From contig JAKOON010000012.1 of assembly GCA_022577435.1 (NCBI GenBank), positions 9,045,412 to 9,109,411 on the forward strand: DNA of 64,000 bases, written 5' to 3'. The DNA comes from Embiotoca jacksoni (Eukaryota > Chordata > Actinopteri > Embiotocidae). Positions within the stretch are counted from its first letter, which is position 1, and the number at the start of each line of letters is the position of its first letter. Under the pieces are notes generated by a model. It was not told the DNA's origin. It saw only the letters and a list, made by a program, of their open reading frames with translations, and did no database searches. Shown piece after piece: positions 22,001-36,254 of this stretch. The position numbers were made by a program, and so were the translations under genes.

Positions 22001-23450
22001 CACACGCACACATACATGCACCGAGCAGCCATTGCACTGTAGGCCAGCGCTCGCTGCATACAGTATGACCCCTTGTCACTCAGCTGCAGCTTCACGCGTC
22101 CCACACTCTTAAGACTATCTGTTTGTGATCTTTATGTCGTGATCTCTGTAAAATATGTACTGGACGTTTTACTTGTGTAAATATTTAGACCGTTCTTTTT
22201 AAGAGCTGCTTTGGTCATCTCGAGTCTGCTCAACTGACAAAAAGTTATATGTACATATAGTGTGGATTTAGCATCAAAGATGATTTCTTGAGTGAAGCTT
22301 GAGCAGGTGTACAGCTTTGAAGAGCCACTTTATGTTCCCATTGTGTACATTTTTTCCATAAACTATTTGAATGCTCCTCTATTCACTTCATTGAGAAGTA
22401 ACAGTAAGTTCTTACAGTGTGTTAAGGAATTTAAAACACTACGCACTCCGTTGTTCTGGAAAATCTGTGATGATGTTTCATGTTAAGCGGTCTCAGACCT
22501 GAAATAATGAACATCTTTCTTCGAGAGAATGTAGACTTAAATCCTAAGAGAGGATGCTTGAGGACAGTTGTGCTGGGATGATTTTACCGTTGGAATATGC
22601 TCTTCTGCTCCTATTGCAATTTGAAGGGTAAAACACTAAATCCCTGCTTGGGTGTGCAGGCATCTCCCAACACATCCCAGGTCTCCATGTCTCTCCCTCT
22701 CTCTCTCTCTCGGAGCAGTCCCAGAGCCAGGGCCCCGTGTTAAGCTGAGCTCTCCGCCCTCTCTCCCTCTGGGTCCAAATCAAAGCTCGGCCGAGTTCCT
22801 GCCCAGCTTTCAGCAGAGGAGTCAGACAGAGAGAAAGAGAGAGAGGGCCGGGCAGGAAATGCCTTCTAGAAGCCAGGAGTTGGAGTGATTCATGTGTGCA
22901 GGAATGTTGAGAGAGGAGGACCTAGGGTTGGAGGAGTCCAAGGGGCCAGGCTTGAGAATTGATTTACTGTCAAAGCGAATTACAAAGTGAGTGGGGATAT
23001 GGTTAAGGGAGTCCTTTCTAAAGGGAATCGCTTCCTTCGTATTCCCCAGTGGCATGCTTACCTCAACATGCAGGTTTGATGTTACTTCAATAAAGAACCC
23101 TGGACGGGACCTTGCTTCTTCTTTTTTTTTTTTTTTGGTAAACCCATTTTCCCCAGAAAGTGCCCATTGCGACATGTATAGTCTGTCTTAAAGTGATCAA
23201 TCAAATGTATTGCATAGCCGTAAACCTTCCTGTTTCATTTGTACCGTCGACTAAATGTAAAAAAAAAAAAAGTTAGTATAAGGTTCTGTGTTTGGATTCA
23301 TGTGAGAATCAGAATTGTCTGTCTTCTACTGTACATTCAGATTGTCCAGTTTTAATGTTTTTAGTGTAAGTAAACACAATCAGAACAATGTGAGTCTTGT
23401 TCTGTTGAATCCTTTGATTTGGTTGTAATGAGAACCCCTTTGCTGCCAGT

Positions 23451-23484
23451 GGGGGGTGGGGGTGGGGGGTGGGGGTGGGGGGGG
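23451..23484 (+). repeat. G-rich tract, predicted G-quadruplex
   Basis: Five runs of 5-8 G separated by single T residues, on the hdac9 sense strand, 77 bp before the distal poly(A) signal. Confidence 0.85.
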
Positions 23485-23560
23485 ATCCTGTGGTCTGTTC
23501 ATAGCAGTTTGCATTTCTTCTCTTTGTTGCCTTGCGTGATAAACTTTTTTTTTTTTTTTA

Positions 23561-23566
23561 AATAAA
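23561..23566 (+). terminator. poly(A) signal AATAAA, likely distal hdac9 end
   Basis: AATAAA is followed within 40 bp by TTTTTGATTGTTTTTCC, a plausible GU/U-rich downstream element. An alternative AATAAA lies at 23089-23094. Confidence 0.5.
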
Positions 23567-23585
23567 GTTAATTTACCTCTGAGGC

Positions 23586-26500
23586 GCTTGCATTTTTGAT
23601 TGTTTTTCCATCTTGTTATGAGGTTGCATGGAGAGGAAAGGAAGTAAACACAACACATAAAAATACACATTAAAAAAAACCTTTCAAAACATTTTCTTGT
23701 AAATAAATTTTGGACATTCTTGATAATTTGAACATCAACATCTCGACTGAAGTGCCTAAATCATCAGCCCGGGTTGTTATTCCCACGATAGGTCTCTTAA
23801 CTCAGCTCTGTATTTTCAGGAGATCTATGTAACCCTTTAAAGGGTGCTTATAGGACTTTCAAAACATTTCTTTGATGTGAGCAAGCTAGGCTTCTTGTGG
23901 CAGTATTAGAGCAGTCAAGATAAGGTGAACTGCGAGCGGGTGATATATGACTTGCATGAATACTTTCAAACCAAGCTTAAGCAATTTCACAGCAGGCTCA
24001 GTTCACGGGACTGACCTGATATGCTATACACGCAATGATGAGACTAAGAAAGTTCTCACATAGTCTAATATTGCTGCAAACCACCAATCAGAGAGCTTTA
24101 AAACCGTTTAGTAAGTTAGAAATCTCGCTCTCGTACAAAAACGTTCAAGTTAGAGTGGCCTTTGAAAGATTAAAAATGATATAGAACTATACCTTTTATC
24201 CAAACATGCACACACTTTCATGACAGAGAGCTCCTAAAGCATTTTCACAAAGGTGTAGAGTTACTTCACATTCTGAAGTATTTGAGGTAAATTAGACACT
24301 GACTCTTTCTTAAGTAGATTCCATCCGTCTTGGGCTTCAGGCCCTTGTGATTTTAAATGAGCTGTTACAAAGGGAGAAAAAAATAACGGAGCCCGAATCC
24401 ATCTGCGCTGCCTCTCCCCAGCTGCCCACTGAGGCCGTTGTAAAAGCAAACAAGCATTTTTAAAGGTGTGAGGAAGTGAGAAAGACATGAGCCTACCTAT
24501 TTCCTCCAAATGGAATGGACTCTATAAGTGAGGCCTGAAGTTTATCACCTACAGTGCTATAAAATAAATGTTTGGATGCAGTGTTCATACATAAGAATGT
24601 GTGATAGATGGTGGTAATGATGACTTTGTGGAGTCATAAATTTCAAGGCTGCAGCTCCAATGTGGATGAACAAGAAAACACATTTTTACCCTCGAAAAGT
24701 CTGCCAGATCATGAAGTAATGTGCAAAGACACTTGAGTGAAAATGGCACAGTCAGAGTAAAATGCACTCTAAGAACTGTGCTGCTGACAACACCTAAAAA
24801 CCAGGCTTTATATATAGTGTATTCATACCACATGAACTGGACCCTATAACTAAAACCAAATTTGTTCTGTCGACTTTCTATTCATGACGCATCAGGAGCC
24901 TTTGTAAGATTAAGTTTCATAACAGGGAAAATTAAAAAGTGAATCTTTGCCGATAAAACATCACATTTTAGAGTGGCTTTAACCATTGGAAATGAGCTTT
25001 ACTGCAACTATCATACCATGGCCTCCTTCCGGTGTTCATCCTATTGTACCCATCTGATTTACACCAGAGTTCCAAAGTGAATGCAGTTAAGCTGCAGTCG
25101 CTTATTCAACGTGACGGCATTGATGTGATCAGTGTCTCAATTGTGAAGATAAAACCATTCTCAGTTCTTTTTTTTTATTATTATGAACATCACCATCCCA
25201 AAGCAGGTGAACTCTACAATAAAATCACAGCTCAAGTGATCATCATTTGTAAACAGAGCTTTGCATCTGAGTCGTCAAACTTCTCGGTTGCTACTTACCT
25301 GACCACAATGGCTGTCATGTCAGCAAATGTGAAAATATTAGCAGCTTCCAGAGACCAAGTCAGAGAGGAGCATACTTTGGAAAAACTGTTTTTCCCATTC
25401 TTTTCACAATCTACAATCATAGTCTGTTGTAAAGCTCTGATACAAGGAACCCAGATTGACCTGAGCATGTATTTCAAGTGTATCTTTCTAAATTTGAAAT
25501 TGGAATACAATAACATCGACTTGCACAACCTGCAAGATCCTGAGAGACCCTCAAACACCAACCTGCGACCTGAGAAGACATCTGCTGACTCACTCTTACA
25601 ACAGCCTCTATCTGACTCCAGTTGGATTATTTTGCCTTCATGGTGTACATAATGTTTTGAAAGGATGTAAAAACAAGTTTTGGCATTGTTGCAGTGCACG
25701 GAGAGACACTGAGATGAGATGGACTTCCTAATCAGATCAGCTATGGGTGTCAGTGAGTGTTGTTATAAAACACATACCTGAAGGAAGTGAAAAGAAGAGA
25801 ATGAACATACACGTCTGATTTTAATCTGTTTTTATTTTAGCTGCAATGAGTCATGATGAGAAAATATATCTACCAGTTATGTGGCACTGAGCTAATCGAA
25901 GCGTGTTGCAGATTAGGGGGCATCTCACCCATGGCTTTAAGTAACTGGTTTCTAATTTTACACTCCCCCCATTACTGATTTAGGCTACAGTCTACACGCA
26001 TGCAGAGTAAACATGCAGGTTAAGGCTAACTTGGTTAAGCAACTTAAAATAGATTAGCTCACCTCAGTAATAGTAATATTTGCACATTTTGGGTTTACAT
26101 TTTTAGAGTAATGGCAGGAATTGCAAGGAGAATGGTCAGAGTAAACCTGCAGATGAAATCACAAATGATAATGGCGGGAAATTGCTAAAGTAGAGGCCTT
26201 GCATTCACCTGGCAACCCCGGCCATCCTGACCCCGCAAAGCCAAAGTTTCCCAGCTAACACAGAACAGCTGTGGAAACTTTACTTTTTGTGGCTTCGTTC
26301 AATCAGGTGGTGAGTTTAGCAGACATGCAACTCTGTTGATGGCCTTGCTCAGCTGGAGAAAGAGAAAAACTGGGACGACCTGCATTTGTGTTTTCTCCCG
26401 CCAGTTGTTCTTGAGCAATTTCATCAGGTCACAAATCTTAAAATAAAACCCCGTTATGCTGCTGGAAGCTAACAGGCACTAAAACCATCTGATACTTTCA

Positions 26501-29500
26501 CCATGATTGCACAATTTCATGACTGACATAGCGCCATACGATGCCTAGAAACTTCTGAATCCGACTGTTGAAGTGGGCGGTTTTGGTTTATTTTTAGTGT
26601 TAACAAATCGAAAACACTTGATTAGCTGCAGTATTTGAGATCTGTTTTTGCTCATTTCATGGGTATTTCTGGCGTCTAAAACCAACAAATATATAACAAA
26701 AACAATGGATCAGTGAATGAACAGCACTGATGATACTATAGGGCTGCTGCCAGCTACAGTGAAGTATATTTGGCATCATTATACACGCCTTTTGCCTCTT
26801 CTGAGAACGACCTCTCAGCTAACGAATATTATTTATTTGTACATTTATTTGTTTAGTACAACAGGACATTTCATGTGCTTGTTTCCCCAATTATGTCCCC
26901 ATTCATTTGGAAGGAGCTAAATTATATAATATCCCAGAGAGCTCCTATGAAGGGTTTGTTTGATGTTAGCTGTGACCAAATCTATTTGGTTTAAACTGCC
27001 ATCATCAAGCATTGCCCACCAAAGTTAAAAAATGATGACTTGAACATCACATAAAGGACATTTTCCAGCTTTCTTTTGTGCCTGTCAAGATTTGTTATGA
27101 TTCTGGCATCTCGTAGTACAACGTGGTGTTTTTCTTTCCGTGTGTTGTTAACCATGCTCGAGGTGTGGGGCACTGCAGCACTGGCAGCAAGCGAGTAGAC
27201 CGTTTTGTGCGCTGGTGTGAAAAAGTGCGCCTCAGAAAGAAAAGAGACAAAAGTGTGATGTCAGATGGGTGTGCAGTAGACTCATTTCTGTTGGATTCTT
27301 TGTGGCTTGTAATGTCTTTGAGGCCAAGATTTCTTTCTTTGATGGCATGTATGCCTTGTCATTTAGCATTAATTCACACTTTAATACATATAAAACTGCA
27401 TTTCAAATGTAAAGCTTTATTTGTTCAGTAATCATTTTTATCAATTCTAAAACTATGTGTTGCTTTCTCTGATAATAACACCTTATAACAATCTCTTTGT
27501 AAAACAACCTGACAACATTTTCAAAAACACCCTTTCAAGAATTCCACATCTTCCCCTCTTGTCTCCTGAGATGAAACATTGATAACCCAACACAGATAGC
27601 ATTTATATCACTGTCAGTCTCCCTGCCTGGTGTCATCCATACTGTTATCTTAGCCTTTCAAGGATTAATATCCTTTTCAAGTTTAATGAGATAAGAGACC
27701 TGGGGGAGTTCTTCCCCTGCTGTGTTCAAAGACCGTCCGGCTTTAGTAACTGCTCTATCTCAGCCACTGATTGACCTCACTGATAGGTGATACTGAGGAA
27801 CCACAGTGGCCTCGGGAAGTGGCCTCTCCACTGAGGGGATGAAGACTGGCAAACCTGGGCTCCCCTGTCTGTAAGAATCCCATCAGTGCGGCCCCGGTGT
27901 CCCTGGGACGCCGTCTCTTCCCTTTGATTCCTGCGACCAGGCACTTTTACGTGCCTTCCTCCCTCACACCGTCCAGCCCAGAGCCCATAAAGAAAGTCTG
28001 CCACTCTCCAACTAGTTGGACAGGACGTGTTTGTAAGTGTTGCCTGAATGCACCGTCAGGCAAAATGACACCCCGAAGGCTCGTAAGACTTGTGATTTCT
28101 TCTCCAAACCCACGCCAAAAGACCCTTTTGAGTTCCAACTCACATCTTCTGAAATGTTGCCATTTGTGGCTTGTGTCTATGAACCACTGAGATTTACCTT
28201 ATGGTCTACATGGCGTTTCAAATGCATGTATTAACAAGGGATACAATCATAAGGGAGACACAGAGAGGCCGTAATAATGTTCTGAGTGAAACACAATACT
28301 TTATTATAACCTCATTCCTCAAAGAATTTTTTTTTGTTGAAAAATATTCACATCAACATCAAATTAACTAAATAACAATTATATAATAATTCAAATAAAC
28401 TATCATTCAATGTATATACATTCAACACTTTGTGTGTATTATGTATGGCATTACCAATCTGTCATCCTGTGGTTCCTTTCTATAATTTACAATATTCTAG
28501 GAGATTTGATACCATAGCATGGTATGAGGAATGCAGCCTAGAGCAGACCTGCTCTGGGGAAATAGTTTTCAAGGGGGCTTTAAGGGCTCTTTCATTATCA
28601 CTATATATTGAGAGAATAAAATGAGGGCCCCTGAAAAGGTCCCTGGGGCATCTGCATGCAAGGGAGTTGATTGTCCTTCATGCTACACACTATATCACAG
28701 GCTGATCTCTGAGGGAAACATCTGCGTGTGGATGGAGGCACGTGTTGGTGCAACTGAGTAGCAGGTCGCAGACACTGGGAAAAGCAGGGCCTCAAGCCCC
28801 ATTAACGTCGCTGCTGCCATGTTCGCTCGTCTGTGCAATTTCCAAATAACGTCATCACTCAAAACACACTGAAAAGAGGACATGCTATGTACCGTCCTGT
28901 GAATATACTGCTGGTAGGCTGAAATTTATACTTTTAGGTTTATTTTGTCTGAACAGTTTACTTAAATTTAGCTTTTTTTCAAAATATCAATTTCAGGAAA
29001 ACCTTTTTTTTTGTTCATATAATTTTGTATAGCAAAATGTATTTGTACTAGCAGTAGTTTCTCCATTGAAATTGCAGTAAATTGTCAAAAATCCATTTTC
29101 ATGTTTTATTAATCAGTCTGTAAATACTTTTGAACATGAAAAGTGCTGCTCTACAAGTTATTTAATGACAACACACTGATGTAAGTCAGTATTCATGGTA
29201 TTCAACAATGGAGCTCAATGCAAAGTCAAACTTATTTCTGTTGTCCACAGTTTTCAACCACATTTTATGGCCTTCATCAGTGATAACTATAATAAGCAAA
29301 AGTCATAAAGTGTGATTAAAAACTGCAGAAGCTTATTAGCTAGAAGCTAATTGGATCTTGTGTTGAAGTATTTAATTATTATCTAATATACCAGCTTCTC
29401 ATCATAGTTTTAAGATAACTTTTGTAACTGAAAGATTATAGCTTGATGTATGGAATTCATTTTAGACGTCTTTTCCATACAACAAATCCAGTTAAGCAAC

Positions 29501-30300
29501 CTCGTATTTAAATTAGACCCATGTCTGTCAAAAGTTGTTTGTCTTTGCTGTGTGAAACCACATCCTCAGGGACCATGAACAGTTTAAAGTAAACATTTCT
29601 GAACAATAAGTGAGCCGGAGAGTCACTGTATAATTCGCATGATTTATAATAAGAAATGAGCTCCACGATTTGATGTTGTGTGACTGTTTTGGGTAGAGGC
29701 CAGAATGAAACAGCACTGTGACAGCTCCACAGTGCTACATCACAGTTTTAACAGAACAGCACAGTGTAGGCATGTTGTTGACTGAACATAACGCACCACT
29801 AATGCAATGTAAGAATGTGTTACCCAACCAGACGGGAATGTGTGCCCACGCTGGTGCTAAGAGTCGTGACAGAGCATTTCTTTTGACAAACTGGGAAATC
29901 GCCGTATACACGAGGGGATCATGTGATTTAAATGCATTGGATGCCACAAATTGTGGTACACTAAAGTTTATGGCAGTTCCCCTCATGTTTTGAAGCTCAG
30001 CTGGCACTGCCACCTCATACGGCCTGGTGTTAATCTGCCATGAACAAGGCTGGATTATGCCAAAAGTGGAGTAGAAGTGAGTGGGAAACAGGTGGCCTCG
30101 ACTTTCTCTAATTCCTGGTTCGAGCACTGGCTTCTGGATACAAAGTTGGACAGCTCAAAGTCTTTTGGGGAATTTCCTCACAATCCATTTTTATTAGTAA
30201 GTGAAAATAAACCTCAAATATTACTCAAGTGTTTACATACACGCATTTATGCAATGCGTATATGTGTATATTATGAATTTTGTTTTAGTGACTTGGCTTC
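23586..30300. other. Gene desert between hdac9 and twist1, part 1
   Basis: No exon recognised. In particular I saw none of the class IIa deacetylase signatures (zinc-site loops of the PGHHAE or DVHHGNG kind). Long open frames at 25032-25652 (+) and 25295-25699 (-) lack known motifs. In other vertebrates this interval carries TWIST1 enhancers, which cannot be called without alignment. Confidence 0.5.
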
Positions 30301-31786
30301 AAGGAAAACTTTAGTATTTTGGGAAATAAACTGAGACTAAGATGATAAAATTACTACATGCTCTCATATCTGTCTTGTGGTAGCCTAAATAAAGTTGGTG
30401 CAGGCCCAAAATGATTAATCGAGTGGTTGCAACTAATTCTTTTAAAGGTTTGATGGGGATGGAGTTTACAATGGTAGGCTACATTAGTGCATCCAGGGGA
30501 TATGCTCTAATGCCCAATATTGCAAAAGCTGTTACCAAACTAACAGCCATGTGTATGAATGGTCGCCCGCATGTGCTTTAAAGCTATAGTGCCGGACTTT
30601 TAGTTAATTTATTGTGCATTACTTTCAAGCCTTTTCTATACGCAATGTTGATAATGCCTTTGCAACAGATGCCCGGGCGGTTTCCAAGAGGCGATTCCCG
30701 AAATTTTATGTCTCACTGAGTCTCGCAAGATCTAACGTGACTTCAGAGCGAAACAAACTGGAAAGCGGATCGCTCGTTATTTTCACCCGTGTGTGCGCTT
30801 TATTTTGCACCGAAAAACAACATAAGAGAGGCAACTTTGGATAAAGTAGTGCTGAGAAGATGGAATCAACATGGCTTGTACATGATACTGTGCAAGCTGG
30901 AGGTGAGCTGGAGAAAACGTTTTGTTGTTTGTCTAAAATAGGGCTAGAGCAAACTACAGCTTGTGTTGTTTGCAGCGAGGTGTAGGGGAGTGGCACCTGT
31001 GATAATTAGTAGTCATTTTTATACATTATCTGACCTCCCGCTGCCACGGAGATATAATCATATATCAATCTTACTGTTCTCTGAGCTTGAGTTGTGTTTA
31101 TGAAGCTCTCCAGTGCACTCTCATTGGTTATTGCAGGTTTCTGCTCATGACCCCCTGCTGTTCCTTTCACACTACAGGATTTTAAGTCATATCATATACT
31201 CCAGATACAGAGTACATTTAGAGGTCTATGTATGTGTAAAGAATCTAAAAAAAAACAAAAACAAAATACACCTCCTGCCACAACTGGAAAATTTTGTTTA
31301 GCAAGGGCTTGGCAATGACCCAAGTTGTACATGTTTACAATTTGAAACCGCGAGCACCTGTAAAGCTTGATAATTCATAATTAGTTTGTTCTATCTCGGT
31401 CTGTTTAGAGGTGCTGGTAGTGGGGTTTTGTTGTCTTTGTCAGAGCCAGGCTGGTTCTTTGTCCCTGTTTCCCTAATGGACAGGTAGCAGCTTCATATTT
31501 AGCTGGCATATTTTGCCCACAGACATGAGAGTAAAAATCTTTTCATCTAAATTGCTGCAAAAACACAAATAAGCACCTTTCTAAAAAACGATCAAACTAT
31601 TCTTTGAAAATTTTTTTAACATATTTCCATTGTGGCAAATCTCAGGTGTATCTTGAACTTGGCTATTTGATTACTTTAACAGAGTTGAAAACAAATTATT
31701 ATAGATATTAAACATATTACACTCTCGGGAGGGAATGCTTGTGGCTTGATGTTTTGTGGTCGCACGGTAAGAAGTTAAATAACAAT

Positions 31787-31818
31787 AGGGCTTTCGCACC
31801 ATTCGGTGCTTGGGCCCT
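31787..31818. repeat. Hairpin-forming teleost repeat fragment
   Basis: GCACC-ATTC-GGTGC stem-loop nested inside AGGGC and GGGCCCT arms. The hairpin sits in a phrase I recognise as recurring in many teleost intergenic regions. Confidence 0.5.
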
Positions 31819-33201
31819 AACAAGTTGTCTCTTTGTCAAACTGACTAAGTCGTTATGAGAAAAGGATGCTCGATTGCAGTTTTTTGTCATTTCAACACAT
31901 CTTCAGCATCTCCATAAATAAAACTTATGGAACTATACCTGAGATAAAAGGAAAACATAAATATCATAAAATGATTAAATCAAGCCATATTCACATGAAA
32001 GACAACGGACAGTCTGTTTTGAAAGAATGTTCACATCGTTGCTTCAAAAGACAGTAGTCACTGTTATCATTTGAAGAAATTGATAACAGAGATGTCTGCA
32101 AGTCTGGTATTGGCGGATGTGTCACAACACATCACCACTGTCAGTTTCCTCTACAAAGTGGTCAAAAATCAGGAATCTCACTTGTGATTTACATGTGCAC
32201 GTCACAACGTATTTGATTGGCTGCTGCATGAAAAAAAACAACCTTTATCAATCAGAAATACAAAAACAGCCATACACTCTACTCTATCAACATGGTTTGT
32301 GTATAGGTAGCTGCAGTACTATGTGGTGCAACCCTAGTTTTCACACTAATAGACACAGTCAGGTGTCAGTCAACAATTCCCAGACAGCCTAGGGAGTCAC
32401 GGCAGCCAAAGTCCTCTGGTGCTGCGCTTGGATTAAGATGAGAGAGTTGCGGGGAGAAAGAAGGAGATCTGCTTTCCATAACTTTCTGGTATCCTGTGAG
32501 GCAGCTCCACTTCATAATCATAAATCGTCTTGATGGAAATTGGGGGTTCGTCATAACCCAACATAACAGGGAAGTTTCAAAATCCAAAGATGGACTGGCG
32601 GTTCTCATGACAGTTTAATATCAAAGGAACATTTTTGGAGATTTCCCAAGGTTTCTGTTCGGCTTCATTTGAAGTTTTGCAACGAGAAGGCAGCTACAGA
32701 AGGTTTGGAGGTCAACGTTAGTTTGAGTTTTCAAACCGCATTTTCTTCTTGTGATAGGCGCATGTTACAGCTCTGTTCTCTGTCCCTTAGATCGAGTGGA
32801 TGTAAAAAGTTAATACCTGTGATTTGGGGTTTTGTTCCACCGTACGGTAGACCCAGATCCTTCATTTGTCTCCTGGAGGCTGTGAAGGACCGAGGTCCCT
32901 GGCCTCTCTCCCTGGCTTGTGCTCTGGCCAGCTCCAGCCCATGCGTGTAATGCTGTTTGTAATGAGAAATCTAAACAGGGAACAGCAGTGAGGCATGACA
33001 GGAATGTGTTTCCATTGGAACGAACTTCACGCAAAAAAAAAAGAGAAGAAAAAAGAAATAATAAGAAGAGGCAGAGATGTGTCCAGAAGGAGCGTTCACT
33101 TGGGCCAAAGCGGAAGACTAATGTTATTGTTCATTGGCTGTCACTCTGCCAGCACTCCCTCACCAATTGGTTCCTGGTCTCCCTACCAGTTTCTCCTCCA
33201 C

Positions 33202-33211
33202 CTCTCTCTCT

Positions 33212-33269
<58 letters not shown>
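33202..33269 (+). repeat. (TC)n microsatellite
   Basis: About 34 CT units with one GCG interruption near the start. It creates spurious Leu-Ser and Arg-Glu open frames. Confidence 0.95.
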
Positions 33270-33271
<2 letters not shown>

Positions 33272-34396
33272 TTCTTTGAAACTCTGTTTGCTCAGGTGGA
33301 CAGTGACACAGTTCTGAATGAGCCCCAGTCGTCCCCCCTTCTGCACGCATCGCTGTAGACTGTGTCATCGGCTCAGAGTCCGGAGGGACCTGCAGAGAGG
33401 TGAGAGGTGGAAGTTGAAGTTCCAACCCAGGTTCACTCTTGACGGTAGGGAGCAGGAAGTCGAGGGACAAACACTCGGAGGACAAAACAACAACAACAAC
33501 AACAAAAACATAGAAAGAAAATGCAAAGAAAAGAGAAGCATTAAAGGAGGGAGAACAGAAGATAACGGTGAGGAGAAGGAAAAAAAAAATCAGACCACCC
33601 ATTTTGAAAATTAGAGAGTGGTGGTTGTAGTTTGCAGAGGCTGTCTTGGTTTATGGTCCATGGAGGACGTTTTGAAACAGCACTGTTTAGAGTTTATTTT
33701 ATCATGCCACGCCACCTCAGACCCTCTGTCAGGAATCTCATTCTGCAAAGACTAATTACAGTGTAAACACTGCATTAAAGTCTGTAGGCCACTCCACTTC
33801 ACTATTTACCTTTTCTTCCAAACAATCCTGACATCCCCCAACAGATTGATTTTGTCCATAGAAACCTCCTCTGCTGGTGTTTATTTGTTTTGAAACTTGC
33901 ATGCAATTCATGCTGAAATAGATGGATACAGATTTCAGTGAGAGCATGAGTAACAGACCTCAGTTTGAAAGATGGCAGATTTGGTCCCACCTGCAAAATG
34001 CAACTTCATTTCACTCTCCAGCTGAGTTTAACCAGATTTTCCAGATAAAAAAAAAAGAGAACAGAAAAAAATACCAGCATTCAAATTGGCAAAACATTCA
34101 GCAGATACACTACATTATATAACTGGTAACTGTCAGAGCACTCCGATACTAAAGTGAGACAAATGGAAAAGCTCACTACTTATAAAAACGATAACCAGGA
34201 AACTCTGCTTCATTAGCACATGCATGGGTATTGAGGAGTGGTCACTCCGTGTCAGTCACCTGCACGGCAGAGCCAGAGACCTCAATTATTACCACATGGG
34301 TCCAAAGGGCCGGAAGAGAATGCTTTTAAGGCAGAGAGAGTTACTGCCTCCCAGATCTTTCAGTATATAAAACAAACAAGGGAACTGCTACTGCAG

Positions 34397-34471
<75 letters not shown>

Positions 34472-34512
34472 TGTGTACGTGTGTACGTGTGTGTGTACGT
34501 GTGTGTACACGT
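34397..34512 (+). repeat. (GT)n microsatellite with GTACGT variants
   Basis: About 30 pure GT units followed by GTACGTGT variants. It creates spurious Val-Cys open frames. Confidence 0.95.
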
Positions 34513-34954
34513 AAGTCACTGTTTGCATGCTTTTGTATTCTATTTTTCATTTTATTATGCCTGGACCCGAACCTGCTGCTGTATGAAGACACGTTTTTGG
34601 TCAAATAAAGTGAACGAGGTTTACTGATGCAGACTTTGGTTACAACAGTGGTGCGGATCTGTTCCTTGAGATAAATACTGGCATAAAAACACTGAAGTGA
34701 CAAGCTAAAGTCTAGAAGAGGCACAAAAGTGTTATGATTAAATAACAGATCGGGAATCTTTGGTGTTATATGACAGACTTATTATTACTCATGCGTTAAG
34801 GTGTAAGCAGCATTTAGATGTTTTTGCTGGCTGAGGTGTAGCTTTCTTGAGCTGCTTTATACATTGCTGGGTAGTTTAATCTATAAATGTGCCATCTCTT
34901 ATCAGCTGGCCATGTTTTGTTGTGATGTTTAGTTGGTCAATATAATACTGTGGA

Positions 34955-35060
34955 GTAAAAAGTACAAGTTCCTCTAAAATGTCATGGAGTAGAAGTAAAA
35001 TGGAAATACTCAAGTGAACTAAGGACTTAAGTACATGTACGTAGTTACAGTATATTCCTC
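34955..35060 (-). repeat. Teleost dispersed repeat, fragment (family A)
   Basis: GGAGTAGAAGTAAAATGGAA, ATACTCAAGTGAA and ACTTAAGTACATGTACGTAG are hallmarks of a dispersed element common in spiny-rayed fish. It is oriented opposite to the copy at 49.6 kb. Confidence 0.6.
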
Positions 35061-36240
35061 CTCTCCATTTTATGTATTAATGTCAGGCCTTTAAAAAGAA
35101 TAAATAGGGACATACAGTTTGATGAACAAGCAGCATAATCCCTCCGTATTCATCAGTGTTGGAGTGTATGACTTTAAAAGAGGAGACCAGCATTCTTGTG
35201 TGTTGTGTGATTCTTACACTGACACCTGAGGAGTGTTGACATTCAGGCTGGGCCGGTGTACCCGGCAGCTGCCTGGGAGGTGTAATAGGTTGTCTTACAA
35301 AGCACAGACAGGAAATGAACCCTGGTATCTAGCTTGAATCAGCTCCATCTGGACTCAATTATTCATCCTCGTTGTTTTTGGCTGGTGATAAATGATTTAG
35401 TCACACCGCTGACACCATTTCTCAAGTACAAATGTAACGATGATGTAGCTTAATGTTAAAAAAAAAGTCTAAAAGAAAAGCAATTCTGGTCCTTAGAAGA
35501 GGCAAATGTTGCAGTTATTCACCTGCTCCTGTGAGAACTATTGAGTTATAAAAATGTTTTTGTCCTGTTGATTTTTAATGATGATACAAGCCTACAAGTA
35601 TTTGTAGAGTTGTTTCATCATGGTTGTGTTATTTTCACTGTGACTTAACAGCATTCGTAGACAATAAATCCACATTATGCCTTTGGTTATTTCAAAACAA
35701 AGCAAACACATTATTATCCGTATCTTGACACATTGATCTGATGTGAGTATTTTGCTGCACAGGGTGGAGAAGAGCAAAAACATTCAAATATCTTTCCAGT
35801 CCAAATCAAACACGGGCATTTCTGGTGTGGCCACAGGAGAAAGTTTAATAGCTCCTTGGAGGTTATGAACTGTTGACAGTTAATAAGTCATATAATTTCC
35901 CCTCAAAGAGGATGTTAGATTCCATCTGCAGGGCACCCAGTACAAAGAAGCGGAAAGTAAATATCTCGCACTGGAAATGGACTGGAATCTCTCAATGGCT
36001 GGTCATGGAGAGTCTCTTGAGTATGTCCCTCAAGGTTTCCTGATTTCTAGAGGCACGGAGAAAAAAATGACCACATTACTGAGTAATTTTCCCTTAAAGT
36101 GCGCCGACTTCTCTTTCACTTTTGGAGAATATACTGTAGGGACCTTTTAGAATGGAGGCAGAGCATTGGAGGCAGCTGACCTTCGTGATTACACCTTATA
36201 TTATTGTACTTGTCATCTATTTTCTTTGGCCCTTGGGATG

Positions 36241-36254
36241 TTTGCCATGGTAAC
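36241..36254. promoter_or_regulatory. RFX X-box-like palindrome
   Basis: TTTGCCATGGTAAC differs from GTTGCCATGGTAAC only at the first base. Confidence 0.3.

Larger units (their letters stand above)
21859..23585 (+). other. hdac9: hdac9 3' UTR (about 1.7 kb)
   Basis: Non-coding sequence after the TGA. It carries a CA microsatellite (21954-21997), a TCTC tract (about 22690-22712), AATAAA at 23089-23094, a G-rich block at 23451-23484 and a second AATAAA at 23561-23566 followed by T/GT-rich sequence. The 3' limit is inferred from the second signal. Use of the first would give a UTR of about 1.25 kb. Confidence 0.6.

Noticed and set aside
25032..25699. 206-codon open frame on + with a 134-codon open frame on - in the hdac9-twist1 desert
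   Set aside because: The + frame begins at GTG, not ATG. The composition is A/T-driven (many Phe, Ile, Tyr, Lys), no motif is recognisable, and a frame of this length is possible by chance over 64 kb in six frames.
30110..30135. GGTTCGAGCAC, resembling a tRNA T-arm or B box
   Set aside because: No A box, no acceptor stem and no cloverleaf could be drawn around it.
33131..33602. Several overlapping Leu-Ser and Arg-Glu repeat frames
   Set aside because: All derive from the TC microsatellite at 33202-33269.
34238..34724. Val-Cys and Thr-His repeat frames
   Set aside because: Both are translations of the GT microsatellite.
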